From Thalassobium sp. (GTDB lineage Bacteria > Pseudomonadota > Gammaproteobacteria > Pseudomonadales > Oceanobacteraceae): DNA of 64,000 bases. Position numbers and translations under genes: made by a program. The notes under the pieces were generated by a model. That model was not told the DNA's origin and made no database searches. It worked only from the letters and a program-made list of their open reading frames with translations. Shown here in pieces: positions 35,827-45,360 of the stretch. The stretch is taken from assembly GCA_002733205.1 (NCBI GenBank), contig NVUW01000002.1, positions 62,001 through 126,000 of the forward strand, read 5' to 3'. The first letter of the stretch is position 1; the number at the start of each line of letters is the position of its first letter.

Positions 35827-37278
35827 ATGACTCACCATACGGTAGAAAAAATCGGCGGCACGTCGATGAGTCGATATCAGGATGTTTTACACAATATCTG
35901 GCTGCGCCCTTACAAGCACCCAACGCTGGGCGAAACCTTATATCAGCGGGTATTCGTGGTTTCTGCTTATGCCGGTATGACCAACGGCTTGCTGGAACAC
36001 AAAAAAAGCGGCGAGCCCGGTGTGTATGCCCTGTTTGCCGAAATGGACGAAAACCGTCCATGGCAGGACAAACTGCAGGAAGTGCTGAACAGTATGCTGG
36101 CCGTCAATGCCGACCTGTTTGCCGATGACACCATGATGAATAAGCGCGCGGATCAGTTTATTCAGGAACGCATTCAGGATGTGCATGAGTGCCTGGAACA
36201 TCTTGAAGTGGTTTGCAGCTTTGGTCACTTCCAGTTGGATGATCATCTGCACCGCGTACGCGAAATGCTCAGTGCTCTGGGGGAAGCGCACAGTGCGTTT
36301 AATTCCGTGCAACTGCTGCGCAGCCAGGATGTCAACGCACGCTTTATTGACCTCACCAACTGGCGCTCTGACGAACAACTGAGCCTGGATGATCATATTG
36401 CCCAGGCCTTCAGTGATGTTGATCTGAGCACAGAAATGCCGATTGTCACCGGTTACACCCAGTGCCGTGAAGGCCTGATGCGTACCTTTGACCGTGGCTA
36501 CAGTGAAATGACCTTCAGCAAAATTGCCACCATTACCGGTGCGCGCGAAGCCGTTATTCACAAAGAATATCACCTCAGCACCGCTGACCCGATGATGGTT
36601 GGCGATGGCAAGGTACACCCGATCGGCCAGACCAACTACGACGTTGCTGACCAGCTGGCCAACCTCGGGATGGAAGCCATTCACCCGCGTGCCGCAGCCG
36701 GGCTGCGTAAACAGAATATTCTGCTGCGCATCAAAAACACATTTGAGCCAGAACACAGTGGCACTGTGATTCACAGCGACTACTGTAGTAGTACCCCTAA
36801 AGTGGAAATTATTGCCGGAACACGCAGCGTCTGGGCGCTGGAGATTTTCGATCAGGATATGGTCGGCGATCCCTCTTACAGCCAGCGTATGAATGATCTG
36901 GTACTGGAATCCGGAGTGCGGGTGCTGACCAAAGACTTTAACGCCAACACCGTCACCTTTTACTTAAAAGGTAACAAACGCCGGATTAACCGTTTGATGG
37001 AGCGCGTGCAACAGGCCTATCAGCAAGCCGATATCCGCGTTGAAAAACTGGCGATGGTCAGTGCAATCGGCAGCGATATGAAAATTACCGGTCTGCTGCA
37101 AAAAGCGGCTGGAGCATTATCCGATGCCGGAGTGAATATCCGCTCGGTACACCAGGCCATGCGTCAGGTGGATATAATGTTCCTTGTCAGCGACAATGAC
37201 TATGCCAGTGCCGTAAAAGCACTTCATTCAAAACTGATAGAGCAATCCGATACATGGCCAGACCAGAAAACCGCCTGA
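35827..37278 (+). CDS. ask: Ectoine-operon aspartokinase Ask_Ect
   Basis: A 483-residue aspartate kinase of the type found inside ectoine operons. HTVEKIGGTSMSRYQDVL has the kinase N-terminal KxGGTS motif (with Ile in place of Phe). FNANTVTFYLKGNKRRINRLME and LAMVSAIGSDMKITGLLQKAAGAL are the two ACT domains. The specialised isozyme supplies aspartyl phosphate to ectoine synthesis and is less feedback-sensitive in characterised cases. AGAAAGGAG ribosome-binding site. Its end overlaps the next gene by 25 bases. Confidence 0.95.
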   Translation: MTHHTVEKIGGTSMSRYQDVLHNIWLRPYKHPTLGETLYQRVFVVSAYAGMTNGLLEHKKSGEPGVYALFAEMDENRPWQDKLQEVLNSMLAVNADLFADDTMMNKRADQFIQERIQDVHECLEHLEVVCSFGHFQLDDHLHRVREMLSALGEAHSAFNSVQLLRSQDVNARFIDLTNWRSDEQLSLDDHIAQAFSDVDLSTEMPIVTGYTQCREGLMRTFDRGYSEMTFSKIATITGAREAVIHKEYHLSTADPMMVGDGKVHPIGQTNYDVADQLANLGMEAIHPRAAAGLRKQNILLRIKNTFEPEHSGTVIHSDYCSSTPKVEIIAGTRSVWALEIFDQDMVGDPSYSQRMNDLVLESGVRVLTKDFNANTVTFYLKGNKRRINRLMERVQQAYQQADIRVEKLAMVSAIGSDMKITGLLQKAAGALSDAGVNIRSVHQAMRQVDIMFLVSDNDYASAVKALHSKLIEQSDTWPDQKTA

Positions 37279-38198
37279 CCCTGACCTCTTTCCTGAAATG
37301 GATTGGTTTCTGTGCAGCCCTGGCCATGCCAGTGGCTGCACAAGCCGAAGACAGCAAAGACCAACAAACCCTGAACGACGAAAAAGCAGAGCAGACGATA
37401 GAGCAACTGCAAGCGCCGTTATACAGCGCATTTACTGAACGCTATCTGCTGGATGAAGTTAAAAATCTGCGTCAGCAGGTGGCTGATGCACGGGTCGAAC
37501 TGACGGAAAAAATCGTCGATAAAGAACTGGACGTCGCCAGTAAAGCTCTGACCTACGCCACCGATACCGTGACTTATTTTTTCTACTTAATTGCCGGCGC
37601 ATCGACGCTGCTGGTGTTAATTGGCTGGAATTCACTGCGCGATATCAAAGAACGTGTCGGCGCCTTTGCCAATGATGAAATCCGGCGCATCACCGCCAGT
37701 TATGAAAAGCGGTTGGATAAACTGGAAGACGAATTGCATCGTAAATCGCGCCATATTGCTCAGGCGCAGGAAGAAATCGAACTCACTAACGATATCCATT
37801 CGTTATGGCTGAAAGCCTCTCAGGAAAATACTCCGCAGAGTAAAATCGCCATCTACGATCAGATTCTGCAATTACGCCCGGATGATGTAGAAGCCCTGAC
37901 CTACAAAGCCGACGCGGCGTTATTACTCGGCCAGGCACAATGGGCAACCAGCCTTGCCAACCGGGCACTGGAAGTTGACCCTGAAAACAGCCACGCGCTG
38001 TATCAGCGCGCCTGTGCCCACGCTGAAAGTGGCGCAGTGGAAGAAGCCCTGCGCGACCTGCAAAGCGCCATCGACAAAGCCGACTCGCTGCGCTTACAGG
38101 CTGGTCGCGATATCAGCTTTGAAAGTCTGCTGCAAAATGAGCGTTTTCTGGAAATGGTGGTATTGCCGCCGGATGAAGACGATGAAGAGAACAGCTGA
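37254..38198 (+). CDS. TPR-containing membrane protein
   Basis: A 314-residue protein. The N-terminal signal-like helix is FLKWIGFCAALAMPVAAQAED. A coiled-coil stretch follows (QQVADARVELTEKIVDKELD), then a membrane helix at about 105–125 (TYFFYLIAGASTLLVLIGW), a second coiled coil and three TPR-like units from about residue 195 (SKIAIYDQILQLRPDDVEALTYKADAALLLGQ, NRALEVDPENSHALYQRACAHAESG). It overlaps ask by 25 bases in another frame, so it belongs to the same transcript. No known ectoine function; it may be a general scaffold. Confidence 0.78.
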   Translation: MARPENRLTLTSFLKWIGFCAALAMPVAAQAEDSKDQQTLNDEKAEQTIEQLQAPLYSAFTERYLLDEVKNLRQQVADARVELTEKIVDKELDVASKALTYATDTVTYFFYLIAGASTLLVLIGWNSLRDIKERVGAFANDEIRRITASYEKRLDKLEDELHRKSRHIAQAQEEIELTNDIHSLWLKASQENTPQSKIAIYDQILQLRPDDVEALTYKADAALLLGQAQWATSLANRALEVDPENSHALYQRACAHAESGAVEEALRDLQSAIDKADSLRLQAGRDISFESLLQNERFLEMVVLPPDEDDEENS

Positions 38199-38232
38199 GT
38201 AAGAAACCAGCGATAATAAATACAATGCAAGA

Positions 38233-38262
38233 GATGCTGGCTATCGTGGCTTAGCCAGCATC
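38233..38262. terminator. Perfect 11-base hairpin between convergent genes
   Basis: GATGCTGGCTA and TAGCCAGCATC enclose an eight-base loop, 34 bases after the TPR gene stop. There is no T-run, so it may act with Rho or as a 3'-end stabiliser for the ect transcript. Confidence 0.6.
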
Positions 38263-38287
38263 AGTCTTCACTAGGTATATAAATATT

Positions 38288-38896
38288 CTAAACAGCCGGA
38301 TTTCTCTTTTTTAACCTACGCAGACACATTGTCTGGAAGCTTTTAGAGCTTTCATCAAGCTTCTCAATCGAGTCTGCTGTATTGAAGAGGGCCAACGCCC
38401 CTTCATAATCTCCTGCCAGAAATTTAGCTTTTGCATCTTTGATATAGTTAGTATTCGAGATAACAGAAGCAACACCTGTGCTTTCAGGCCGGGTCAGACT
38501 TTTCCCTGAAACCTTAAAATACAGAAAAGCTGAAAAAACTATAAGACTAATAGTAATCTCTAACGCATTTGAATAAACATTAATGGTCTTAGCGTATTCG
38601 GATGATATGAATACATTGAGAAAAAACGATATCGGAAAAGATACAGTTCTGATGACAACAACTATTCTGGCCAGATTGGCCCATCCAATCCAGGAGCAAT
38701 TATCGGAACATTTCCAGACCGATATCTGATAGAAAACAAAGAAAATAGCTGTAAAAATTAAAGCAAAAACCAGTACCAGCTTACTGTCAGCCAGCACGGC
38801 AAGCGCTAAGAATCCACTGGAAAGCAGAACATAACCGATACCTACAAACCAAAATGCTGTTACCAGGCTTTCTTCACCGTTTAAGAGTTCTTTCAT
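38288..38896 (-). CDS. Hypothetical membrane protein, AT-rich
   Basis: A 202-residue protein with about four membrane helices (AFWFVGIGYVLLSSGFLALAVLA, LVLVFALIFTAIFFVFYQISVW, IVVVIRTVSFPISFFLNVFI, ALEITISLIVFSAFLYFKV) and a soluble C-terminal part. The latter has a single TPR-like helix pair (AKAKFLAGDYEGALALFNTADSIEKLDESSKSFQTM). I do not recognise a family. The gene and its 126-base upstream region are visibly richer in A+T than their neighbours, which suggests recent acquisition. Confidence 0.7.
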   Translation of the reverse strand: MKELLNGEESLVTAFWFVGIGYVLLSSGFLALAVLADSKLVLVFALIFTAIFFVFYQISVWKCSDNCSWIGWANLARIVVVIRTVSFPISFFLNVFISSEYAKTINVYSNALEITISLIVFSAFLYFKVSGKSLTRPESTGVASVISNTNYIKDAKAKFLAGDYEGALALFNTADSIEKLDESSKSFQTMCLRRLKKRNPAV

Positions 38897-39022
38897 TGTT
38901 TTTATTTATTCTTATCATATTTTAGTTACGCTAACGAAACTTATCGCAGCATTCAAACTATTTACAACAGTAATCTTTCTAACCACTACGAGTTAATTTA
39001 CTGCTGACCAACAACCCTAGGT

Positions 39023-40165
39023 CTATTCCGTCAAAAAAAGCGCCAGCAGTTCATTCAGGTATTGCTGGCCTTTGTCGGTTGGATAAATGCGTTTATCGAC
39101 ATTTAATAAGCCCAGCTTCCGGGCTTTTGCCACAGGTTCTGCCACAGCATCCAGTGTCAGGCCGGTACGGTATTCAAAGTCATCCACCAGCATGCCTTCG
39201 CGCAGGCGCAAGCCGTTCATTAAACATTCGAGGCCAATATCTTCCGGCTCAATGGTTTGCTTACCGGTCAGGAAGGTTTTATCCGGATTGAGATAATCCC
39301 GTGGCAGGCGGGTTTTCTGCGTTCGGTAAATTACGTTGGCATCGGCCAGGGTGATTTTTCCGTGCGCTCCGGCACCAATGCCGAGGTAATCACCAAACTG
39401 CCAGTAATTCAGATTATGTTTCGAGGCTTTGCCCGGCTGGCAATGCGCCGATATTTCGTAGTGGTCAAAACCGTGCTCAGCCAGTAATGCCAGCCCGGCT
39501 TCCTGAATGTCCCATAAGGCATCGTCTTCCGGTAACGACGGCGGACGTTTATAAAATTCGGTATTGGGTTCTATGGTCAGCTGGTACCAGGATAAATGCG
39601 TCGGCTTAAACGCCAGCGCCTGTTGCAGATCGTCCAGCGCCTGTTCGACCGTTTGCCCCGGTAAACCATGCATTAAATCGAGATTGAAATTATCAAAGCC
39701 GGCTTTTTTCGCCAGTTTAATAGCCCGCAATGCCTGCTCGCGATCATGCACGCGGCCAAGCTTCTGCAGGTGTTCGGGCTGAAAGCTCTGAATGCCGATG
39801 GATAAACGGTTAATTCCCAGCTTGCGGTAGGCAGAAAATTTTTCTGCCTCAAAGGTGCCGGGGTTGGCTTCGAGGGTAATTTCAATGTCTTTGGCAAAGG
39901 TGAGGCGCTGCTTCAGTCCTTTAAACAGCACTTCGTAGGCCTTGGCCGACAGCAGGCTGGGCGTGCCGCCGCCAAAGAAAATGCTGTGAATCTCCCGCCC
40001 CTGCACCCAGTGCAGGTCTTCATCCAGATCGGCCAGCAGTGCCTGAATATATTCCCGCTCCGGCAGATCGCCCTCAGCCTGATGCGAGTTAAAGTCGCAG
40101 TATGGGCATTTGCGGATACACCATGGAACATGAATATACAGACTCAGCGGCGGCAGATGCAGCAT
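39023..40165 (-). CDS. hemW: Radical SAM protein HemW-like (heme chaperone)
   Basis: A 380-residue radical SAM protein. The 4Fe-4S cluster motif is CIRKCPYCDF, followed by FFGGGTPSLLS, ITLEANPGTFE, RLSIGIQSFQ and GLPGQTVEQALDDLQQAL. It is often annotated as oxygen-independent coproporphyrinogen oxidase, but it has the short HemW N-terminus lacking HemN's extra segment. HemW binds haem and delivers it to respiratory enzymes. It follows the zapB-like and rdgB genes on the same strand, a common order. Confidence 0.9.
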   Translation of the reverse strand: MLHLPPLSLYIHVPWCIRKCPYCDFNSHQAEGDLPEREYIQALLADLDEDLHWVQGREIHSIFFGGGTPSLLSAKAYEVLFKGLKQRLTFAKDIEITLEANPGTFEAEKFSAYRKLGINRLSIGIQSFQPEHLQKLGRVHDREQALRAIKLAKKAGFDNFNLDLMHGLPGQTVEQALDDLQQALAFKPTHLSWYQLTIEPNTEFYKRPPSLPEDDALWDIQEAGLALLAEHGFDHYEISAHCQPGKASKHNLNYWQFGDYLGIGAGAHGKITLADANVIYRTQKTRLPRDYLNPDKTFLTGKQTIEPEDIGLECLMNGLRLREGMLVDDFEYRTGLTLDAVAEPVAKARKLGLLNVDKRIYPTDKGQQYLNELLALFLTE

Positions 40166-40187
40166 GATTACTTCCTCAATTTCCGGC

Positions 40188-40532
40188 TCAGACTTCGGCC
40201 AGATCCAGTGCCTGCAGCAAGGTTTCTGCCTTGGCGGCCCATTCGTTATTTTCGTGTGACAGTCGCGTATTGTCTTTTTTCAGACGCTCGTTGTCTTGCT
40301 GCATTTGTAGTATTTGCGCATTCAGTTGCTCAATCTGCTGTTGCTGAGCCAGAGCGGCAGCATCGCGTTCAACCAATTGCGCAGCAGCTTCAGCCAGTTG
40401 CTGCCGTGTCTGCTGCTGTTCATTGTTCAGTTTCTGCACATCTTCCTGCAGCTGCATATTATCCAGCTGCAGGGTTTCGATGCTGCTGATGGTACGTAAC
40501 ACTTTATGTTCAAGCTGGTCGAAAATATCCAC
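40188..40532 (-). CDS. ZapB-like coiled-coil protein
   Basis: A 114-residue, almost wholly coiled-coil protein rich in Gln and Glu. The N-terminus MDIFDQLEHKVLRTISSIE and the end NEWAAKAETLLQALDLAEV resemble the cell-division factor ZapB and the related small-protein family found near rdgB/hemW. The middle Gln-rich heptads make it longer than E. coli ZapB (about 80 residues). A role at the Z-ring is likely but not certain. Confidence 0.7.
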   Translation of the reverse strand: MDIFDQLEHKVLRTISSIETLQLDNMQLQEDVQKLNNEQQQTRQQLAEAAAQLVERDAAALAQQQQIEQLNAQILQMQQDNERLKKDNTRLSHENNEWAAKAETLLQALDLAEV

Positions 40533-40545
40533 ACATTACTCTTTG

Positions 40546-40583
40546 TAAAAAATAATAAAAAAGCCCGCACCATAAGCGCGGGC
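40546..40583 (-). terminator. Intrinsic terminator after rdgB
   Basis: On the minus strand GCCCGCGC-TTAT-GGTGCGGGC is followed by TTTTTTATTATTTTTT. It closes the metX-metW-DUF4426-rdgB operon ahead of the zapB-like gene. Confidence 0.88.
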
Positions 40584-40623
40584 CAGACTTGCGATCCCGG
40601 ATCAAGCAACCCGGAAAGGAGTA

Positions 40624-41238
40624 TCAGACGTGCCAGCGCGCCAGAAGTTGCTGAATCGCCTGACCACGGTGAGAAAGTTGATTTTTGCGTTCTTTGCTCA
40701 GGCTGGCCGAGGCGCAACCTTCACCCGGTACAAAAAACAGCGGATCATAGCCAAAACCATCATGCCCTTCAGGCGCTGTCAGAATACGGCCTTCCCAGCT
40801 GCCCTGGAATACCTGTGGCGTTGGATCGGCGGCATGACGCATATACACCAGTACGCACTGGAAACGGGCTGTACGCTGCGCTTCGGGCACATCTTTAAGC
40901 GCCGCCAGCAGCTTGGCATTATTGGCACTGTCGCCCTGGCCGAAGCCATCATCCGCAGCGGCATAGCGGGCACTGTAAATTCCGGGCGCGCCCTGCAGGG
41001 CATCGACTTCAAGACCGGAATCATCGGCCAGTGCCGGCAGACCGGTGGCAGCGCAGGCATTACGTGCTTTGAGGATGGCGTTTTCAACAAAACTGAGGCC
41101 GGTTTCTTCGGCCTCAATCACATTAAGCTGAGTTTGCGGAATCAGCTCAATATTCTGCTCAGCAAAGTGGGTATCGAACAGGGCTGAGAATTCACGCAGT
41201 TTCCCGGCGTTTCCGCTGGCGAGTACTATTTTGCTCAT
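40624..41238 (-). CDS. rdgB: XTP/dITP diphosphatase RdgB
   Basis: A 204-residue Ham1/ITPase-family enzyme that removes non-canonical purine nucleoside triphosphates. [14 protein letters not shown] is the substrate P-loop-like start. [29 protein letters not shown] and [15 protein letters not shown] follow, and [11 protein letters not shown] lies at the end. Start and preceding stop overlap by ATGA. Last gene of the operon. Confidence 0.96.
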   Translation of the reverse strand: MSKIVLASGNAGKLREFSALFDTHFAEQNIELIPQTQLNVIEAEETGLSFVENAILKARNACAATGLPALADDSGLEVDALQGAPGIYSARYAAADDGFGQGDSANNAKLLAALKDVPEAQRTARFQCVLVYMRHAADPTPQVFQGSWEGRILTAPEGHDGFGYDPLFFVPGEGCASASLSKERKNQLSHRGQAIQQLLARWHV

Positions 41239-41708
41239 TCTTCGTAAAATCGCTGGCTGAATTTCACATCAAAGGTACGGCTTTGGCCTTCCGGTGTTAC
41301 CTTCAGGTCGATGTTGTACATATCTTCATCGTCAAAGCGGAAGGTGGTGATGTAGTACACCGCATTGGTTTCTTTAATTTCCTGAAACTCCAGCTCACGG
41401 CTCTGACCGACCAGATTGCGGATTTTACCCGTTACATTACCGCTGACGGCCACCGGCATATCGCTGCCGTCTTCGTTATGCAGAATCGACACGCTGATAT
41501 AACCCAGCGCCCGTGAACGGGTAATGCCATAGGCTTCGGCCGCTTCCGGTGGCAGGAAGCTGGAGTTAAGGCCGATATAATGAACTTCGTAGTCGCCAAA
41601 GACCTGTTTTTGCTCACCACGGTCGGCGGCCAGCAGCATCGGGCTGAAGGCGGCACACAGGGTGAATAAACATGCGGTAAAAACCTGAGTCAGTGCTTTC
41701 ATGATCAT
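41235..41708 (-). CDS. DUF4426 family periplasmic protein
   Basis: A 157-residue protein with a signal peptide ([20 protein letters not shown]) and a beta-rich domain: [41 protein letters not shown] is the usual DUF4426 start. Function is unknown. It overlaps metW by ATGA upstream and rdgB downstream. The metX-metW-DUF4426-rdgB order is widespread in gammaproteobacteria, which suggests shared expression rather than a methionine role. Confidence 0.88.
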   Translation of the reverse strand: MIMKALTQVFTACLFTLCAAFSPMLLAADRGEQKQVFGDYEVHYIGLNSSFLPPEAAEAYGITRSRALGYISVSILHNEDGSDMPVAVSGNVTGKIRNLVGQSRELEFQEIKETNAVYYITTFRFDDEDMYNIDLKVTPEGQSRTFDVKFSQRFYEE

Positions 41709-42307
41709 TTCCTTGTGATGTGATAAACGGCTATTTCACCCAGCATGGACGGCCACAGACGAATCGTCCAGTGTTCTTTATGCTGGTCATCGACCACGGT
41801 TTTATTAAGGATACGGATGCCTTTTTCGCGGCACAGCATCTCAAAATCGCGGAAGGTGCACATGTGAATATTCGGCGTGTCATACCAATTATACGGCAGG
41901 GTTTCCGACATCGGCATCCGCCCTTTCAGCAGCAGATAAAAGCGCGTACGCCAGTAACCAAAGTTCGGGAAAGTGACAATGGCTTCGTCACCGATGCGCA
42001 GCATTTCATCCAGCAACAGATCCGGGCGCTGCACAGCCTGCAACGCCTGGGTCATGATGACGGTATCAATACTGTTATCTTTAAAATTACTCAGACCTTT
42101 ATCCAGATCCTGTTCAATCACGTTCACGCCGTTGGCAATGCAGGCGGTGATTTTTTCCGGATTAATTTCCAGGCCATAACCACGCACATTTTTATGGCGC
42201 TTAAGGTAACTCAGCAGCGAGCCTTCACCGCAGCCAAGATCGAGTATCTGACTGTCGGGTTTAACCCACTGCTGGATAATGGCCAGGTCATCGCGTAATA
42301 CCGTCAT
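41705..42307 (-). CDS. metW: MetW methyltransferase-like protein
   Basis: A 200-residue SAM-methyltransferase-fold protein. [19 protein letters not shown] is motif [23 protein letters not shown] and [22 protein letters not shown] are MetW features. In several bacteria MetW binds MetX and is needed for its acyltransferase activity. It overlaps metX by 4 bases, in keeping with a complex. Confidence 0.95.
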   Translation of the reverse strand: MTVLRDDLAIIQQWVKPDSQILDLGCGEGSLLSYLKRHKNVRGYGLEINPEKITACIANGVNVIEQDLDKGLSNFKDNSIDTVIMTQALQAVQRPDLLLDEMLRIGDEAIVTFPNFGYWRTRFYLLLKGRMPMSETLPYNWYDTPNIHMCTFRDFEMLCREKGIRILNKTVVDDQHKEHWTIRLWPSMLGEIAVYHITRK

Positions 42308-43476
42308 GCTGTAACCTCCGCTGCATTATCCAGTGGAATACTGGCCGCCACCCGCTGCATATAGGCTTTGAAAATATCCATGTAGCGCGGAATGGGTAAC
42401 AGAAAAGCGTCATGACCATTGTCGGATTCAATGCAGGCATAGCTGACGTTTTTGTCGGCATGCACCAGCGCATTCACAATTTCTTCCGAACGTTCCGGCG
42501 AGAAACGCCAGTCGGTGGTAAAAGATACCACCAGATAATCGCACTGCGAGCGACTCAGGCACGTCACCAGGTCGTTATCAAAATCGGCCGCCGGATCAAA
42601 ATAATCCAGTGCCTTAGTCATCAGCATGTAGGTGTTGGCATCAAAGCGGGTACTGAATTTCTCCCCCTGATAATGCAGATAACTCTCGACCTCAAATTCA
42701 GGGGCGAAGCTGTAGCTGAGTTTGCCTTTTTTCAGATCACGGCCGAATTTCTGTCGCATCGCATCGTCAGACAAATACGTCAGATGGCCAAGCATACGCG
42801 CCTGCATCAGACCGGATTTTGGAATGGTGTCAAACTTGTGATACCAGCCATCATGAAAGTCCGGGTCTTTAGCAATGGCCTGACGCGCAACTTCGTTAAA
42901 GGCGATGTTCTGCGCCGATAATTTCGGCGCCGAAGCAATGACCACCGCATGGCGTACGCGCTCAGGAAACTGGATCGACCAGCGTAATACCTGCATACCA
43001 CCGAGCGAACCACCCACCACCGCAGCCCATTGCTGAATGCCCAGCACATCAGCCAGCCGCGCCTGGCTGTTCACCCAATCACGCACCGCCAGAATCGGAA
43101 ATTCCGGACCATACACTTCACCGCTTTCCGGATTAATACTGGTCGGGCCGGTCGAACCTGAGCAACCACCTAAGTTATTCAGTGCCACCACAAAAAAGCG
43201 GTTGGTATCGATCGCTTTACCGGGACCAATCGCGGTATCCCACCAGCCGGGCTTTTTGTCGTCCATGCTGTGGTAACCCGCCGCGTGATGATCACCACTC
43301 AGGGCGTGACAGATCAACACTGCGTTCGATTGATCGGAATTCAGGCTGCCATAGGTTTCGTACATCAGGTCGTACTGCGGCAGAACCCGGCCACTGCGCA
43401 AGGTCAGTGGCTGATCAAAATGCTGTAACTGGGGAGTGACCAGACCGACGGAGTCGTCGGGAATAACATCCGGCAT
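42304..43476 (-). CDS. metX: Homoserine O-acyltransferase MetX
   Basis: A 390-residue alpha/beta hydrolase that acylates homoserine for methionine synthesis. The nucleophile Ser is in [14 protein letters not shown], the Asp in [14 protein letters not shown] and the His in SDNGHDAFL. In gammaproteobacteria with metW the acyl donor is often succinyl-CoA; donor choice cannot be read with confidence. First gene of the operon. The upstream 104 bases hold a strong inverted repeat that belongs to the end of the ABC-F gene. Confidence 0.95.
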   Translation of the reverse strand: MPDVIPDDSVGLVTPQLQHFDQPLTLRSGRVLPQYDLMYETYGSLNSDQSNAVLICHALSGDHHAAGYHSMDDKKPGWWDTAIGPGKAIDTNRFFVVALNNLGGCSGSTGPTSINPESGEVYGPEFPILAVRDWVNSQARLADVLGIQQWAAVVGGSLGGMQVLRWSIQFPERVRHAVVIASAPKLSAQNIAFNEVARQAIAKDPDFHDGWYHKFDTIPKSGLMQARMLGHLTYLSDDAMRQKFGRDLKKGKLSYSFAPEFEVESYLHYQGEKFSTRFDANTYMLMTKALDYFDPAADFDNDLVTCLSRSQCDYLVVSFTTDWRFSPERSEEIVNALVHADKNVSYACIESDNGHDAFLLPIPRYMDIFKAYMQRVAASIPLDNAAEVTA

Positions 43477-43533
43477 GAGCGTTCGTTTCCCGCGTTGGTG
43501 AAAGCTGACAATTAAGGCGCGGAGTTTATCAGG

Positions 43534-43571
43534 CTTGTTGCCAGAAGACAGCAGCGGCTACTGGCAACAAG
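43534..43571 (-). terminator. Long hairpin between the ABC-F gene and metX
   Basis: CTTGTTGCCAG and CTGGCAACAAG are perfect 11-base arms with a 16-base loop, ending ten bases after the ABC-F stop. No T-run follows. It may be a terminator of the ABC-F gene or a leader structure ahead of metX (start 43476). Confidence 0.5.
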
Positions 43572-43580
43572 GCGTTGCAC

Positions 43581-45212
43581 TTACAGTTTCAGCGTTTGCG
43601 TTACCCCACAGGCTGCGGCAAACCATTTATCGTGACTGACCAGAATCATCGCGCCCTGATACGCGCACAGAGCCTGCGCCAGTTGTTCGCGGCTATGCAT
43701 ATCCAGGTGATTATCCGGCTCATCCAGCAGCAACAGCGCACCCGGCGTTTGTTGCGTCACCATTAACAGCGCCAGCTTCATCCGTTCGCCCCCGCTTAAG
43801 ACCGCCGCCGGGCGCAGGCAAATATCAGCCGACAGGCCGACGCCCGCCAGTAACGTGCGCGCAGCTGTCGCGTTTAATGACGTGAACTGCTGCAGGTTAT
43901 CGAGCACGCTGAGTTCGTTTTGCAACAGGCGGCAGTGTTGATCCAGCAGCTGCACAGGCACCCGGCGCTGGATATGTTGCTGGCCCTTATCCACCGTGGC
44001 GAGCAAGGTCAGCAAGGTACTTTTACCGCTGCCATTGGCACCGCGCAGCCAGCAGCGCTCGCCCTGTTGCAGGCTGAACGTCAGGCTGGCATCCGCCGAC
44101 ACAGCGGCCTGAGGCACGGGCCAAGGTAGCTGTGTCACCTGCAGAGCAGTACCGCGGCGCAGATTTTTCGCCGGCGGCAGATACCATTGCGTTGCACCGG
44201 CATCGTCCTGCAGCCACTGCTGCTGATGTTGTCTGAGCTGCGCAGTCGCCTGCTCTGACTGGCGACTGCGCAGACGACTCTGCCGCCCTTGCTGCTGTTC
44301 AGCACTTTGCCGTTGTTTATCCAGCAGCAGTTTGCTCTGGCTGCCATCGCGGCGCTCGCGCTTACCACCCTGCGCCCGGCGGGCGGCTTTCTCCTGACTG
44401 CGCTGCGCTTCGGCCGACACCTGTTGCAGGCGCTGGCGGCTGCCTTCCAACTGTCGCTGCAGCGCGTCCTGCTCCTGCCGACGCTGCTGTATAAACTGCC
44501 CGTAATGACCGCCGTAGTGGTGCAGATGGCCGCCACGCAGTTCCAGGATGTGTTCCATGGCCTGTAATAACGGACGCTCATGACTGACCAGAATCAGCAA
44601 GCCACGGAAAGCCGCTATCTGCTGCAACAGCCACTGCTGACCGGCGCTGTCGAGGTGATTACCCGGTTCATCCAGCAACAGCACATCTGGTGCTGCAGCA
44701 AACAGTAATGCCAACTGCAGGCGCATCCGTTCACCACCGCTCAATGTCTGCAATGGCCGCTGCAGGCACTGCGCCAGTTGTGCTAACGATGCCTGGGGCG
44801 GCAGCTCAAAACCATGCTGCGGCAAAATCTGTTGCAGCCTGGCTGGCAGGTTCCAGTCGTCACCGATCAGCTCAAAGTCCGGGGCATACCCGCAGCCAGC
44901 TTCCACCCGCAGCAATGCCTCAAGTAACGCGGTCAGATTCAGGAAGTCCGCAACCGAGTCTTCGCGGTTAATCGGCACGTCCGTTTGCTGTTGTGGCAGC
45001 CAGCCAAGGCGACCGTAACAACGAACATCCCCCTGCGCTGGCCGCAACTGCCCTGCCAGCATTGTCAGTAGCCGTGATTTGCCGCTGCCATTACGCCCGC
45101 ACAGGCCATAGCGGCCAGCCGCTAACGACAGGTGAATATCCTGCAGAATCCTGTCGCCCGCAGCGGTTTGGTCGTTCAGATGAGCACATTCAAGAAGGAC
45201 AGATTGAGTCAC
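43581..45212 (-). CDS. ABC-F family ATPase
   Basis: About 543 residues with two ABC ATPase domains and no membrane segment. Walker A motifs are GRNGSGKSRLL (about 39–49) and GANGSGKSTLL. Signatures are LSGGERMRLQLALLF and LSGGERMKLALLMV, Walker B motifs VLLLDEPGNHLD and LLLLDEPDNHLD. The linker between domains is a long Arg/Gln-rich coiled coil. ABC-F proteins act on ribosomes as translation factors or antibiotic protectors. GTG at 45212 is chosen because AGGAG lies seven bases upstream; the frame is open to 45317 without likeness. Confidence 0.88.
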   Translation of the reverse strand: MTQSVLLECAHLNDQTAAGDRILQDIHLSLAAGRYGLCGRNGSGKSRLLTMLAGQLRPAQGDVRCYGRLGWLPQQQTDVPINREDSVADFLNLTALLEALLRVEAGCGYAPDFELIGDDWNLPARLQQILPQHGFELPPQASLAQLAQCLQRPLQTLSGGERMRLQLALLFAAAPDVLLLDEPGNHLDSAGQQWLLQQIAAFRGLLILVSHERPLLQAMEHILELRGGHLHHYGGHYGQFIQQRRQEQDALQRQLEGSRQRLQQVSAEAQRSQEKAARRAQGGKRERRDGSQSKLLLDKQRQSAEQQQGRQSRLRSRQSEQATAQLRQHQQQWLQDDAGATQWYLPPAKNLRRGTALQVTQLPWPVPQAAVSADASLTFSLQQGERCWLRGANGSGKSTLLTLLATVDKGQQHIQRRVPVQLLDQHCRLLQNELSVLDNLQQFTSLNATAARTLLAGVGLSADICLRPAAVLSGGERMKLALLMVTQQTPGALLLLDEPDNHLDMHSREQLAQALCAYQGAMILVSHDKWFAAACGVTQTLKL

Positions 45213-45285
45213 AAAGACACTCCTGCGGCAGCAGGCGCATAGCGGGTGACACAGATTCTGTGTACAAGGAACCAAGAGGAAGCTT

Positions 45286-45360
45286 ATGGAAAAGCCAGAC
45301 AGACCCAGACCCGACATACGCGGTCCTGCTCGCCGATTAATAACCGAAGAAATGGATTAA
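45286..45360 (+). CDS. Possible 24-residue leader peptide
   Basis: A short frame beginning ATGGAAAAGCC, with an AGAGGA ribosome-binding site six bases upstream. It is Pro/Arg-rich and charged. Its TAA overlaps the ATG of a following 67-codon frame as TAATG. Position in front of the DUF917 gene would suit a leader, but there is no homology I can name. Confidence 0.28.
   Translation: MEKPDRPRPDIRGPARRLITEEMD

Noticed and set aside
35938..36774. 278-codon open frame opposite the ectoine aspartokinase
   Set aside because: Antisense shadow; ask is clearly coding over its whole length.
43581..45212. Naming the ABC-F protein as a specific antibiotic-resistance factor
   Set aside because: ABC-F subfamily cannot be assigned by eye and there is no resistance context.
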